Positions 38,101 through 53,200 of a stretch of 64,000 bases of DNA are shown here, piece by piece. The stretch spans positions 14,344,001 to 14,408,000 of the forward strand of contig NC_060110.1 of NCBI RefSeq assembly GCF_021155765.1, given 5' to 3'. The translations under genes and the position numbers were made by a program. Each line of letters starts with the position of its first letter. Position 1 is the first letter of the stretch. This stretch comes from Diprion similis. Taxonomy: Eukaryota > Arthropoda > Insecta > Hymenoptera > Diprionidae. Below the pieces are notes generated by a model, which saw only the letters and a program-made list of their open reading frames with translations, had not been told where the DNA came from and ran no database searches.

Positions 38101-41100
38101 GGGACTGCGCTCAAACGATTTCTCTCGCGAAATTACGTCGAAATAGTGCCCTAATAAATTAATTGCAGCCTTTTTTAAAATCGTCGAAATTTTCGACAAA
38201 AATCCAAAGGGGTTAGCCTTAGTTTTTTCTCGATTTTCGGAGCCGAAAATTTTGCGTCCCCGAATCGATAGGTATGACCCTTTCTAGAGTATTTCGGCCA
38301 CCAGGAACTCAAAAAACACATGAAAAAGAGCGTAGGACCAACAGCAGAGAAATGACGACGAAAATCTGCAGTTTTTCGGCTGTAACTTTTCAGGCGCTGC
38401 TCGCAGCGTATTGGGACTGCGCTCAAACGATTTCTCTCGCAAAATTACGTCGGAATAGTGCCCTAATAAATTAATTGCAGCCTTTTTTAAAATCGTCGAA
38501 ATTTTCGACAAAAATCCAAAGGGGTTAGCCTTAGTTTTTTCTCGATTTTCGGAGCCGAAAATTTTGCGTCTCCGAATCGATTAGTATGACCCTTTCTAGA
38601 GTAATTCGGCCACCAGGAACTCAAAAAACACATGAAAAAGAGCGTGGGACCAACAGCAGAGGAATGACGACGAAAATCTGCAGTTTTTCGGCTGTAACTT
38701 TTCAGGCGCTGCTCGCAGCGTATTGGGACTGCGCTCAATCGATTTCTCTCGCAAAATTACGTCGAAATAGTGCCCTAGGAAATCAATTGCAGCCTTTTTT
38801 AAAATCGTCGAAATTTTTGACAAAAATCCAAAGGGGTTAGCCTTAGTTTTTCCTCGATTTTCGGAGTCGAAAATTTTGCGTCTTCGAATCGATTAGTATG
38901 ACCCTTTCTAGAGTAATTCGACCACCAGGAACTCAAAAAACACCTGGAAAAGAGCGTAGGACCAACAGCAGAGAAATGACGACGAAAATCTGCAGTTTTT
39001 CGGCTGTCACTTCTTAGGCGCTGCTCGCAGCGTATTGGGACTGCGCTCAATCGATTTCTCTCGCAAAATTACGTCGGAATAGTGCCCTAAGAAATCGATT
39101 GCAGCCTTTTTTAAAATCGTCGAAATTTTCGACAAAAATCCAAAGGGGTTAGCGTTAGTTTTTCCTCGATTTTCGGAGTCGAAAATTTTGCGTCTCCGAA
39201 TCGATTAGTATGACCCTTTCTAGAGTAATTCGACCACCAGGAACTCAAAAAACACATGAAAAAGAGCGTGGGACCAACAGCAGAGGAATGACGACGAAAA
39301 TCTGCAGTTTTTCGGCTGTAACTTTTCAGGCGCTGCTCGCAGCGTATTGGGACTGCGCTCAATCGATTTCTCTCGCAAAATTACGTCGGAATAGTGCCCT
39401 AAGAAATCAATTCCAGCCTTTTTCGTAATCGTCGAAATTTTCGACAAAAATCCAAAGGGGTTAGCCTTAGTTTTTTCTCGATTTTCGGAGCCGAAAATTT
39501 TGCGTCTCCGAATCGATTAGTATGACCCTTTCTAGAGTAATTCGGCCACCAGGAACTCAAAAAACACACGAAAAAGAGCGTAGGACCAACAGCAGAGAAA
39601 TGACGACGAAAATCTGCAGTTTTTCGGCTGTAACTTTTCAGGCGCTGCTCGCAGCGTATTGGGACTGCGCTCAATCGATTTCTCCCGCAAAATTACGTCG
39701 GAATAGTGCCCTAATAAATTAATTGCAGCCTTTTTTAAAATCGTCGGAATTTTCGACAAAAATCCAAAGGGGTTAGCCTTAGTTTTTTCTCGATTTTCGG
39801 AGCCGAAAATTTTGCGTCTCCGAATCGATTAGTATGACCCTTTCTAGAGTAATTCGGCCACCAGGAACTCAAAAAACACATGAAAAAGAGCGTGGGACCA
39901 ACAGCAGAGGAATGACGACGAAAATCTGCAGTTTTTCGGCTGTAACTTTTCAGGCGCTGCTCGCAGCGTATTGGGACTGCGCTCAATCGATTTCTCTCGC
40001 AAAATTACGTCGGAATAGTGCCCTAAGAAATCAATTCCAGCCTTTTTCGTAATCGTCGAAATTTTCGACAAAAATCCAAAGGGGTTAGCCTTAGTTTTTT
40101 CTCGATTTTCGGAGCCGAAAATTTTGCGTCTTCGAATCGATTAGTATGACCCTTTCTAGAGTAATTCGACCACCAGGAACTCAAAAAACACCTGGAAAAG
40201 AGCGTAGGACCAACAGCAGAGAAATGACGACGAAAATCTGTGGTTTTTCGGCTGTAACTTTTCAGGCGCTGCTCGCAGCGTATTGGGACTGCGCTCAATC
40301 GATTTCTCTCGCAAAATTACGTCGGAATACTGCACTAATGAATTATTTGCAGCCTTTTTCAAAATCGTCGAAATTTTCGACAAAAATCCAGAGGGGTTAG
40401 CCTTAGTTTTTTCTCGATTTTCGGAGTCGAAAATATTGCGTCCCCGAATCGATAGGTATGACCCTTTCTGGAGTAATTCGGCCACCAGGAACTCAAAAAA
40501 CACATGAAAAAAAGCGTAGGACCAACAGCAGAGAAATGACGACGAAAATCTGCAGTTTTTCGGCTGTAACTTTTCAGGCGCTGCTCGCAGCGTATTGGGA
40601 CTGCGCTCAAACGATTTCTCACGCAAAATTACGTCGGAATAGTGCCCTAATAAATTAATTGCAGCCTTTTTTAAAATCGTCGAAATTTCCGACAAAAATC
40701 CTAAGGGGTTAGCCTTAGTTTTTTCTCGATTTTCGGAGCCGAAAATTTTGCGTCTCCGATTCGATTAGTATGACCCTTTCTAGAGTAATTCGGCCACCAG
40801 GAACTCAAAAAACACATGAAAAAGAGCGTGGGACCAACAGCAGAGGAATGACGACGAAAATCTGCAGTTTTTCGGCTGTAACTTTTCAGGCGCTGCTCGC
40901 AGCGTATTGGGACTGCGCTCAATCGATTTCTCTCGCAAAATTACGTCGGAATAGTGCCCTAAGAAATCAATTCCAGCCTTTTTCGTAATCGTCGAAATTT
41001 TCGACAAAAATCCAAAGGGGTTAGCCTTAGTTTTTTCTCGATTTTCGGAGCCGAAAATTTTGCGTCTTCGAATCGATTAGTATGACCCTTTCTAGAGTAA

Positions 41101-42017
41101 TTCGACCACCAGGAACTCAAAAAACACCTGGAAAAGAGCGTAGGACCAACAGCAGAGAAATGACGACGAAAATCTGTGGTTTTTCGGCTGTAACTTTTCA
41201 GGCGCTGCTCGCAGCGTATTGGGACTGCGCTCAATCGATTTCTCTCGCAAAATTACGTCGGAATACTGCACTAATGAATTATTTGCAGCCTTTTTCAAAA
41301 TCGTCGAAATTTTCGACAAAAATCCAGAGGGGTTAGCCTTAGTTTTTTCTCGATTTTCGAAGTCGAAAATATTGCGTCCCCGAATCGATAGGTATGACCC
41401 TTTCTGGAGTAATTCGGCCACCAGGAACTCAAAAAACACATGAAAAAAAGCGTAGGACCAACAGCAGAGAAATGACGACGAAAATCTGCAGTTTTTCGGC
41501 TGTAACTTTTCAGGCGCTGCTCGCAGCGTATTGGGACTGCGCTCAAACGATTTCTCACGCAAAATTACGTCGGAATAGTGCCCTAATAAATTAATTGCAG
41601 CCTTTTTTAAAATCGTCGAAATTTCCGACAAAAATCCTAAGGGGTTAGCCTCAGTTTTTTCTCGATTTTCGGAGCCGAAAATTTTGCGTCTCCGATTCGA
41701 TTAGTATGACCCTTTCTAGAGTAATTCGGCCACCAGGAACTCAAAAAACACATGAAAAAGAGCGTGGGACCAACAGCAGAGGAATGACGACGAAAATCTG
41801 CAGTTTTTCGGCTGTAACTTTTCAGGCGCTGCTCGCAGCGTATTGGGACTGCGCTCAATCGATTTCTCTCGCAAAATTACGTCGGAATAGTGCCCTAAGA
41901 AATCAATTCCAGCCTTTTCCGTAATTGTCGAAATTTTCGACAAAAATCCAAAGGGGTTAGCCTTAGTTTTTTCTCGATTTTCGGAGCCGAAAATTTTGCG
42001 TCTCCGAATCGATTAGT
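35154..42017 (+). repeat. Higher-order repeat, 22-monomer copy C (6,864 bp)
   Basis: A near-perfect tandem copy of block B. In the parts compared I noticed only three single-base differences within the aligned blocks: TCCGCAG at 29941 versus TCTGCAG at 36805, GAAAAGAGC at about 29587 versus GAAAAAAGC at about 36451, and AATTGATTGC at about 31606 versus AATTAATTGC. This implies a recent duplication or gene conversion. Confidence 0.9.
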
Positions 42018-44201
42018 ATGACCCTTTTTAGAGTAATTCGGCCACCAGGAACTCAAAAAACACATGAAAAAGAGCGTAGGACCAACAGCAGAGAAATGAC
42101 GACGAAAATCTGCAGTTTTTCGGCTGTAACTTTTCAGGCGCTGCTCGCAGCGTATTGGGACTGCGCTCAAACGATTTCTCACGCAAAATTACGTCGGAAT
42201 AGTGCCCTAATAAATTAATTGCAGCCTTTTTTAAAATCGTCGAAATTTTCGACAAAAATCCAAAGGGGTTAGCCTTAGTTTTTTCTCGATTTTCGGAGCC
42301 GAAAATTTTGCGTCTCCGAATCGATTGGTATGACCCTTTCTAGAGTAACTCGGCCACCAGGAACTCAAAAAACACATGAAAAAGAGCGTAGGACCAACAG
42401 CAGAGAAATGACGACGAAAATCTGCAGTTTTTCGGCTGTAACTTTTCAGGCGCTGCTCGCAGCGTATTGGGACTGCGCTCAATCGATTTCTCTCGCAAAA
42501 TTACGTCGGAATAGTGCCCTAAGAAATCAATTCCAGCCTTTTTCGTAATTGTCGAAATTTTCGACAAAAATCCAAAGGGGTTAGCCTTAGTTTTTTCTCG
42601 ATTTTCGGAGCCGAAAATTTTGCGTCTCCGAATCGATTAGTATGACCCTTTCCAGAGTATTTCGGCCACCAGGAACTCAAAAAACACATGAAAAAGAGCG
42701 TAGGACCAACAGCAGAGAAATGACGACGAAAATCTGCAGTTTTTCGGCCGTAACTTTTCAGGCGCTGCTCGCAGCGTATTGGGACTGCGCTCAATCGATT
42801 TATCTCGCAAAATTACGTCGGAATAGTGCCCTAAGAAATTAATTGCAGCCTTTTCCAAAATCGTCGAAATTTTTGACAAAAATCCAAAGGGGTTAGCCTT
42901 AGTTTCTTCTCGATTTTCGGAGTCGAAAATTTTGCGTCTCCGAATCGATTAGTATGACCCTTTCTAGAGTAATTCGACCACCAGGAACTCAAAAAACACC
43001 TGGAAAAGAGCGTAGGACCAACAGCAGAGAAATGACGACGAAAATCTGCAGTTTTTCGGCTGTAACTTTTCAGGCGCTGCTCGCAACGTATTGGGACTGC
43101 GCTCAATCGATTTCTCTCGCAAAATTACGTCGGAATAGTGCCCTAGGAAATCAATTGCAGCCTTTCTTAAAATCGTCGAAATTTTCGACAAAAATCCGAA
43201 GGGGTTAGCCTTAGTTTTTTCTCGATTTTCGGAGCTGAAAATTTTGCGTCTCCGAATCGATTGGTATGACCCTTTCTAGAGTAACTCGGCCACCAGGAAC
43301 TCAAAAAACACATGAAAAAGAGCGTAGGACCAACAGCAGAGAAATGACGACGAAAATCTGCAGTTTTTCGGCTGTAACTTTTCAGGCGCTGCTCGCAGCG
43401 TATTGGGACTGCGCTCAATCGATTTCTCTCGCAAAATTACGTCGGAATAGTGCCCTAAGAAATCAATTCCAGCCTTTTTCGTAATTGTCGAAATTTTCGA
43501 CAAAAATCCAAAGGGGTTAGCCTTAGTTTTTTCTCGATTTTCGGAGCCGAAAATTTTGCGTCTCCGAATCGATTAGTATGACCCTTTCCAGAGTATTTCG
43601 GCCACCAGGAACTCAAAAAACACATGAAAAAGAGCGTAGGACCAACAGCAGAGAAATGACGACGAAAATCTGCAGTTTTTCGGCCGTAACTTTTCAGGCG
43701 CTGCTCGCAGCGTATTGGGACTGCGCTCAATCGATTTATCTCGCAAAATTACGTCGGAATAGTGCCCTAAGAAATTAATTGCAGCCTTTTCCAAAATCGT
43801 CGAAATTTTTGACAAAAATCCAAAGGGGTTAGCCTTAGTTTCTTCTCGATTTTCGGAGTCGAAAATTTTGCGTCTCCGAATCGATTAGTATGACCCTTTC
43901 TAGAGTAATTCGACCACCAGGAACTCAAAAAACACCTGGAAAAGAGCGTAGGACCAACAGCAGAGAAATGACGACGAAAATCTGCAGTTTTTCGGCTGTA
44001 ACTTTTCAGGCGCTGCTCGCAACGTATTGGGACTGCGCTCAATCGATTTCTCTCGCAAAATTACGTCGGAATAGTGCCCTAGGAAATCAATTGCAGCCTT
44101 TCTTAAAATCGTCGAAATTTTCGACAAAAATCCGAAGGGGTTAGCCTTAGTTTTTTCTCGATTTTCGGAGCTGAAAATTTTGCGTCTCCGAATCGATTAG
44201 T

Positions 44202-47200
44202 ATGACCCTTTCTAGAGTAATTCGGCCACCAGGAACTCAAAAAACACATGAAAAAGAGCGTAGGACCAACAGCAGAGAAATGACGACGAAAATCTGCAGT
44301 TTTTCGGCTGTAACTTTTCAGGCGCTGCTCGCAGCGTATTGGGACTGCGCTCAAACGATTTCTCTCGCGAAATTACGTCGGAATAGTGCCTTAATAAATT
44401 AATTGCAGCCTTTTTTAAAATCGTCGAAATTTCCGACAAAAATCAAAAGGGGTTAGCCTTAGTTTTTTCTCGATTTTCGGAGCCGAAAATTTTGCGTCTC
44501 CGAATCGATTAGTATGACCCTTTCTAGAGTAATTCGGCCACCAGGAACTCAAAAAACACATGAAAAAGAGCGTGGGACCAACAGCAGAGGAATGACGACG
44601 AAAATCTGCAGTTTTTCGGCTGTAACTTTTCAGGCGCTGCTCGCAGCGTATTGGGACTGCGCTCAATCGATTTCTCTCGCAAAATTACGTCGGAATAGTG
44701 CCCTAAGAAATCAATTCCAGCCTTTTTCGTAATCGTCGAAATTTTCGACAAAAATCCAAAGGGGTTAGCCTTAGTTTTTTCTCGATTTTCGGAGCCGAAA
44801 ATTTTGCGTCTCCGAATCGATTAGTATGACCCTTTCTAGAGTAATTCGGCCTCCAGGAACTCAAAAAACACACGAAAAAGAGCGTAGGACCAACAGCAGA
44901 GAAATGACGACGAAAATCTGCAGTTTTTCGGCTGTAACTTTTTAGGCGCTGCTCGCAGCGTATTGGGACTGCGCTCAATCGATTTCTCTCGCAAAATTAC
45001 GTCGGAATACTGCCCTAATGAATTAATTGCAGCCTTTTTCAAAATCGTCGAAATTTTCGACAAAAATCCAAAGGGGTTAGCCTTAGTTTTTTCTCGATTT
45101 TCGGAGTCGAAAATTTTGCGTCTCCGAATCGATTAGTATGACCCTTTCCAGAGTAATTCGACCACCAGGAACTCAAAAAACACATGAAAACGAGCGTAGG
45201 ACCAACAGCAGAGAAATGACGACGAAAATCTGCAGTTTTTCGGCTGTAACTTTTCAGGCGCTGCTCGCAGCGTATTGGGACTGCGCTCAATCGATTTCTC
45301 TCGCAAAATTACGTCGGAATAGTGCCCTAAGAAATCAATTGCAGCCTTTTTTGTGATCGTCGAAATTTTCGACAAAAATCCAAAGGGGTTAGCCTTAGTT
45401 TTTTCTCGATTTTCGGAGCCGAAAATTTTGCGTCCCCGAATCGATAGGTATGACCCTTTCCAGAGTATTTCGGCTACCAGGAACTCAAAAAACACATGAA
45501 AAAGAGCGTAGGACCAACAGCAGAGAAATGACGACGAAAATCTGCAGTTTTTCGGCTGTAACTTTTCAGGCGCTGCTCGCAGCGTATTGGGACTGCGCTC
45601 AAACGATTTCTCTCGCAAAATTACGTCGGAATAGTGCCCTAATAAATTAATTGCAGCCTTTTTTAAAATCGTCGAAATTTTCGACAAAAATCCAAAGGGG
45701 TTAGCCTTAGTTTTTCCTCGATTTTCGGAGTCGAAAATTTTGCGTCTTCGAATCGATTAGTATGACCCTTTCTAGAGTAATTCGACCACCAGGAACTCAA
45801 AAAACACCTGGAAAAGAGCGTAGGACCAACAGCAGAGAAATGACGACGAAAATCTGCAGTTTTTCGGCTGTCACTTCTTAGGCGCTGCTCGCAGCGTATT
45901 GGGACTGCGCTCAATCGATTTCTCTCGCAAAATTACGTCGGAATAGTGCCCTAAGAAATCGATTGCAGCCTTTTTTAAAATCGTCGAAATTTTCGACAAA
46001 AATCCAAAGGGGTTAGCGTTAGTTTTTCCTCGATTTTCGGAGTCGAAAATTTTGCGTCTCCGAATCGATTAGTATGACCCTTTCTAGAGTAATTCGACCA
46101 CCAGGAACTCAAAAAACACATGAAAAAGAGCGTGGGACCAACAGCAGAGGAATGACGACGAAAATCTGCAGTTTTTTGGCTGTAACTTTTCAGGCGCTGC
46201 TCGCAGCGTATTGGGACTGCGCTCAATCGATTTCTCTCGCAAAATTACGTCGGAATAGTGCCCTAAGAAATCAATTCCAGCCTTTTTCGTAATCGTCGAA
46301 ATTTTCGACAAAAATCCAAAGGGGTTAGCCTTAGTTTTTTCTCGATTTTCGGAGCCGAAAATTTTGCGTCTCCGAATCGATTAGTATGACCCTTTCTAGA
46401 GTAATTCGGCCACCAGGAACTCAAAAAACACACGAAAAAGAGCGTAGGACCAACAGCAGAGAAATGACGACGAAAATCTGCAGTTTTTCGGCTGTAACTT
46501 TTCAGGCGCTGCTCGCAGCGTATTGGGACTGCGCTCAATCGATTTCTCCCGCAAAATTACGTCGGAATAGTGCCCTAATAAATTAATTGCAGCCTTTTTT
46601 AAAATCGTCGGAATTTTCGACAAAAATCCAAAGGGGTTAGCCTTAGTTTTTTCTCGATTTTCGGAGCCGAAAATTTTGCGTCTCCGAATCGATTAGTATG
46701 ACCCTTTCTAGAGTAATTCGGCCACCAGGAACTCAAAAAACACATGAAAAAGAGCGTGGGACCAACAGCAGAGGAATGACGACGAAAATCTGCAGTTTTT
46801 CGGCTGTAACTTTTCAGGCGCTGCTCGCAGCGTATTGGGACTGCGCTCAATCGATTTCTCTCGCAAAATTACGTCGGAATAGTGCCCTAAGAAATCAATT
46901 CCAGCCTTTTTCGTAATCGTCGAAATTTTCGACAAAAATCCAAAGGGGTTAGCCTTAGTTTTTTCTCGATTTTCGGAGCCGAAAATTTTGCGTCTTCGAA
47001 TCGATTAGTATGACCCTTTCTAGAGTAATTCGACCACCAGGAACTCAAAAAACACCTGGAAAAGAGCGTAGGACCAACAGCAGAGAAATGACGACGAAAA
47101 TCTGTGGTTTTTCGGCTGTAACTTTTCAGGCGCTGCTCGCAGCGTATTGGGACTGCGCTCAATCGATTTCTCTCGCAAAATTACGTCGGAATACTGCACT

Positions 47201-50200
47201 AATGAATTATTTGCAGCCTTTTTCAAAATCGTCGAAATTTTCGACAAAAATCCAGAGGGGTTAGCCTTAGTTTTTTCTCGATTTTCGGAGTCGAAAATAT
47301 TGCGTCCCCGAATCGATAGGTATGACCCTTTCTGGAGTAATTCGGCCACCAGGAACTCAAAAAACACATGAAAAAAAGCGTAGGACCAACAGCAGAGAAA
47401 TGACGACGAAAATCTGCAGTTTTTCGGCTGTAACTTTTCAGGCGCTGCTCGCAGCGTATTGGGACTGCGCTCAAACGATTTCTCACGCAAAATTACGTCG
47501 GAATAGTGCCCTAATAAATTAATTGCAGCCTTTTTTAAAATCGTCGAAATTTCCGACAAAAATCCTAAGGGGTTAGCCTTAGTTTTTTCTCGATTTTCGG
47601 AGCCGAAAATTTTGCGTCTCCGATTCGATTAGTATGACCCTTTCTAGAGTAATTCGGCCACCAGGAACTCAAAAAACACATGAAAAAGAGCGTGGGACCA
47701 ACAGCAGAGGAATGACGACGAAAATCTGCAGTTTTTCGGCTGTAACTTTTCAGGCGCTGCTCGCAGCGTATTGGGACTGCGCTCAATCGATTTCTCTCGC
47801 AAAATTACGTCGGAATAGTGCCCTAAGAAATCAATTCCAGCCTTTTCCGTAATTGTCGAAATTTTCGACAAAAATCCAAAGGGGTTAGCCTTAGTTTTTT
47901 CTCGATTTTCGGAGCCGAAAATTTTGCGTCTCCGAATCGATTAGTATGACCCTTTTTAGAGTAATTCGGCCACCAGGAACTCAAAAAACACATGAAAAAG
48001 AGCGTAGGACCAACAGCAGAGAAATGACGACGAAAATCTGCAGTTTTTCGGCTGTAACTTTTCAGGCGCTGCTCGCAGCGTATTGGGACTGCGCTCAAAC
48101 GATTTCTCACGCAAAATTACGTCGGAATAGTGCCCTAATAAATTAATTGCAGCCTTTTTTAAAATCGTCGAAATTTTCGACAAAAATCCAAAGGGGTTAG
48201 CCTTAGTTTTTTCTCGATTTTCGGAGCCGAAAATTTTGCGTCTCCGAATCGATTGGTATGACCCTTTCTAGAGTAACTCGGCCACCAGGAACTCAAAAAA
48301 CACATGAAAAAGAGCGTAGGACCAACAGCAGAGAAATGACGACGAAAATCTGCAGTTTTTCGGCTGTAACTTTTCAGGCGCTGCTCGCAGCGTATTGGGA
48401 CTGCGCTCAATCGATTTCTCTCGCAAAATTACGTCGGAATAGTGCCCTAAGAAATCAATTCCAGCCTTTTTCGTAATTGTCGAAATTTTCGACAAAAATC
48501 CAAAGGGGTTAGCCTTAGTTTTTTCTCGATTTTCGGAGCCGAAAATTTTGCGTCTCCGAATCGATTAGTATGACCCTTTCTAGAGTATTTCGGCCACCAG
48601 GAACTCAAAAAACACATGAAAAAGAGCGTAGGACCAACAGCAGAGAAATGACGACGAAAATCTGCAGTTTTTCGGCCGTAACTTTTCAGGCGCTGCTCGC
48701 AGCGTATTGGGACTGCGCTCAATCGATTTATCTCGCAAAATTACGTCGGAATAGTGCCCTAAGAAATTAATTGCAGCCTTTTCCAAAATCGTCGAAATTT
48801 TTGACAAAAATCCAAAGGGGTTAGCCTTAGTTTCTTCTCGATTTTCGGAGTCGAAAATTTTGCGTCTCCGAATCGATTAGTATGACCCTTTCTAGAGTAA
48901 TTCGACCACCAGGAACTCAAAAAACACCTGGAAAAGAGCGTAGGACCAACAGCAGAGAAATGACGACGAAAATCTGCAGTTTTTCGGCTGTAACTTTTCA
49001 GGCGCTGCTCGCAGCGTATTGGGACTGCGCTCAATCGATTTCTCTCGCAAAATTACGTCGGAATAGTGCCCTAGGAAATCAATTGCAGCCTTTCTTAAAA
49101 TCGTCGAAATTTTCGACAAAAATCCAAAGGGGTTAGCCTTAGTTTTTCCTCGATTTTCGGAGTCGAAAATTTTGCGTCTCCGAATCGATTAGTATGACCC
49201 TTTCTAGAGTAATTCGACCACCAGGAACTCAAAAAACACCTGGAAAAGAGCGTAGGACCAACAGCAGAGAAATGACGACGAAAATCTGCAGTTTTTCGGC
49301 TGTAACTTTTCAGGCGCTGCTCGCAGCGTATTGGGACTGCGCTAAAACGATTTCTCTCGCAAAATTTCGTCGGAATAGTGCCCTAATAAATTAATTGCAG
49401 CCTTTCTTAAAATTGTCGAAATCTTCGACAAAAATCCAAAGGGGTTAGCCTTAGTTTCTTCTCGATTTTCGGAGTCGAAAATTTTGCGTCTCCGAATCGA
49501 TTAGTATGACCCTTTCTAGAGTAATTCGGCCACCAGGAACTCAAAAAACACATGAAAAAGAGCGTAGGACCAACAGCAGAGAAATGACGACGAAAATCTG
49601 CAGTTTTTCGGCTGTAACTTCTCAGGCGCTGCTCGCAGCGTATTGGGACTGCGCTCAATCGATTTCTCTCGCAAAATTACGTCGGAATACTGCACTAATG
49701 AATTAATTGCAGCCTTTTTCAAAATCGTCGAAATTTTCGACAAAAATCCAAAGGGGTTAGCCTTAGTTTTTTCTCGATTTTCGGAGTCGAAAATTTTGCG
49801 TCCCCGAATCGATAGGTATGACCCTTTCTAGAGTAATTCGGCCTCCAGGAACTCAAAAAACACACGAAAAAGAGCGTAGGACCAACAGCAGAGAAATGAC
49901 GACGAAAATCTGCAGTTTTTCGGCTGTAACTTTTCAGGCGCTGCTCGCAGCGTATTGGGACTGCGCTCAATCGATTTCTCTCGCAAAATTACGTCGGAAT
50001 AGTGCCCTAAGAAATCAATTCCAGCCTTTTCCGTAATTGTCGAAATTTTCGACAAAAATCCAAAGGGGTTAGCCTTAGTTTTTTCTCGATTTTCGGAGCC
50101 GAAAATTTTGCGTCTCCGAATCGATTAGTATGACCCTTTTTAGAGTAATTCGGCCACCAGGAACTCAAAAAACACATGAAAAAGAGCGTAGGACCAACAG

Positions 50201-53200
50201 CAGAGAAATGACGACGGAAATCTGCAGTTTTTCGGCTGTAACTTTTCAGGCGCTGCTCGCAGCGTATTGGGACTGCGCTCAAACGATTTCTCTCGCAAAA
50301 TTACGTCGGAATAGTGCCCTAATAAATTAATTGCAGCCTTTTTTAAAATCGTCGAAATTTTCGACAAAAATCCAAAGGGGTTAGCCTTAGTTTTTCCTCG
50401 ATTTTCGGAGTCGAAAATTTTGCGTCTCCGAATCGATTAGTATGACCCTTTTCAGAGTAATTCGACCACCAGGAACTCAAAAAACACATGAAAAAGAGCG
50501 TAGGACCAACAGCAGAGAAATGACGACGAAAATCTGCAGTTTTTCGGCTGTAACTTTTCAGGCGCTGCTCGCAGCGTATTGGGACTGCGCTCAATCGATT
50601 TCTCTCGCAAAATTACGTCGGAATAGTGCCCTAGGAAATCAATTGCAGCCTTTCTTAAAATCGTCGAAATTTTCGACAAAAATCCAAAGGGGTTAGCCTT
50701 AGTTTTTCCTCGATTTTCGGAGTCGAAAATTTTGCGTCTCCGAATCGATTAGTATGACCCTTTCCAGAGTAATTCGACCACCAGGAACTCAAAAAACACC
50801 TGGAAAAGAGCGTAGGACCAACAGCAGAGAAATGACGACGAAAATCTGCAGTTTTTCGGCTGTAACTTTTCAGGCGCTGCTCGCAGCGTATTGGGACTGC
50901 GCTAAAACGATTTCTCTCGCAAAATTTCGTCGGAATAGTGCCCTAATAAATTAATTGCAGCCTTTCTTAAAATTGTCGAAATCTTCGACAAAAATCCAAA
51001 GGGGTTAGCCTTAGTTTCTTCTCGATTTTCGGAGTCGAAAATTTTGCGTCTCCGAATCGATTAGTATGACCCTTTCTAGAGTAATTCGGCCACCAGGAAC
51101 TCAAAAAACACATGAAAAAGAGCGTAGGACCAACAGCAGAGAAATGACGACGAAAATCTGCAGTTTTTCGGCTGTAACTTCTCAGGCGCTGCTCGCAGCG
51201 TATTGGGACTGCGCTCAATCGATTTCTCTCGCAAAATTACGTCGGAATACTGCACTAATGAATTAATTGCAGCCTTTTTCAAAATCGTCGAAATTTTCGA
51301 CAAAAATCCAAAGGGGTTAGCCTTAGTTTTTTCTCGATTTTCGGAGTCGAAAATTTTGCGTCCCCGAATCGATAGGTATGACCCTTTCTAGAGTAATTCG
51401 GCCTCCAGGAACTCAAAAAACACACGAAAAAGAGCGTAGGACCAACAGCAGAGAAATGACGACGAAAATCTGCAGTTTTTCGGCTGTAACTTTTCAGGCG
51501 CTGCTCGCAGCGTATTGGGACTGCGCTCAATCGATTTCTCTCGCAAAATTACGTCGGAATAGTGCCCTAAGAAATCAATTGCAGCCTTTTTTAAAATCGT
51601 CGAAATTTTCGACAAAAATCCAAAGGGGTTAGCCTTAGTTTTTTCTCGATTTTCGGAGCCGAAAATTTTGCGTCTCCGAATCGATTAGTATGACCCTTTC
51701 TAGAGTAATTCGGCCACCAGGAACTCAAAAAACACATGAAAAAGAGCGTAGGACCAACAGCAGAGAAATGACGACGAAAATCTGCAGTTTTTCGGCCGTA
51801 ACTTTTCAGGCGCTGCTCGCAGCGTATTGGGACTGCGCTCAATCGATTTATCTCGCAAAATTACGTCGGAATAGTGCCCTAAGAAATTAATTGCAGCCTT
51901 TTCTAAAATCGTCGAAATTTTCGACAAAAATCCAAAGGGGTTAGCCTTAGTTTTTCCTCGATTTTCGGAGTCGAAAATTTTGCGTCTCCGAATCGATTAG
52001 TATGACCCTTTCCAGAGTAATTCGACCACCAGGAACTCAAAAAACACATGAAAAAGAGCGTGGGACCAACAGCAGAGGAATGACGACGAAAATCTGCAGT
52101 TTTTCGGCTGTAACTTTTCAGGCGCTGCTCGCAGCGTATTGGGACTGCGCTCAATCGATTTATCTCGCAAAATTACGTCGGAATAGTGCCCTAAGAAATT
52201 AATTGCAGCCTTTTCCAAAATCGTCGAAATTTTTGACAAAAATCCAAAGGGGTTAGCCTTAGTTTCTTCTCGATTTTCGGAGTCGAAAATTTTGCGTCTC
52301 CGAATCGATTAGTATGACCCTTTCTAGAGTAATTCGACCACCAGGAACTCAAAAAACACCTGGAAAAGAGCGTAGGACCAACAGCAGAGAAATGACGACG
52401 AAAATCTGCAGTTTTTCGGCTGTAACTTTTCAGGCGCTGCTCGCAGCGTATTGGGACTGCGCTCAATCGATTTCTCTCGCAAAATTACGTCGGAATAGTG
52501 CCCTAGGAAATCAATTGCAGCCTTTCTTAAAATCGTCGAAATTTTCGACAAAAATCCGAAGGGGTTAGCCTTAGTTTTTTCTCGATTTTCGGAGCTGAAA
52601 ATTTTGCGTCTCCGAATCGATTAGTATGACCCTTTCTAGAGTAATTCGGCCACCAGGAACTCAAAAAACACATGAAAAAGAGCGTAGGACCAACAGCAGA
52701 GAAATGACGACGAAAATCTGCAGTTTTTCGGCTGTAACTTTTCAGGCGCTGCTCGCAGCGTATTGGGACTGCGCTCAAACGATTTCTCTCGCGAAATTAC
52801 GTCGGAATAGTGCCTTAATAAATTAATTGCAGCCTTTTTTAAAATCGTCGAAATTTCCGACAAAAATCAAAAGGGGTTAGCCTTAGTTTTTTCTCGATTT
52901 TCGGAGCCGAAAATTTTGCGTCTCCGAATCGATTAGTATGACCCTTTCTAGAGTAATTCGGCCACCAGGAACTCAAAAAACACATGAAAAAGAGCGTGGG
53001 ACCAACAGCAGAGGAATGACGACGAAAATCTGCAGTTTTTCGGCTGTAACTTTTCAGGCGCTGCTCGCAGCGTATTGGGACTGCGCTCAATCGATTTCTC
53101 TCGCAAAATTACGTCGGAATAGTGCCCTAAGAAATCAATTCCAGCCTTTTTCGTAATCGTCGAAATTTTCGACAAAAATCCAAAGGGGTTAGCCTTAGTT

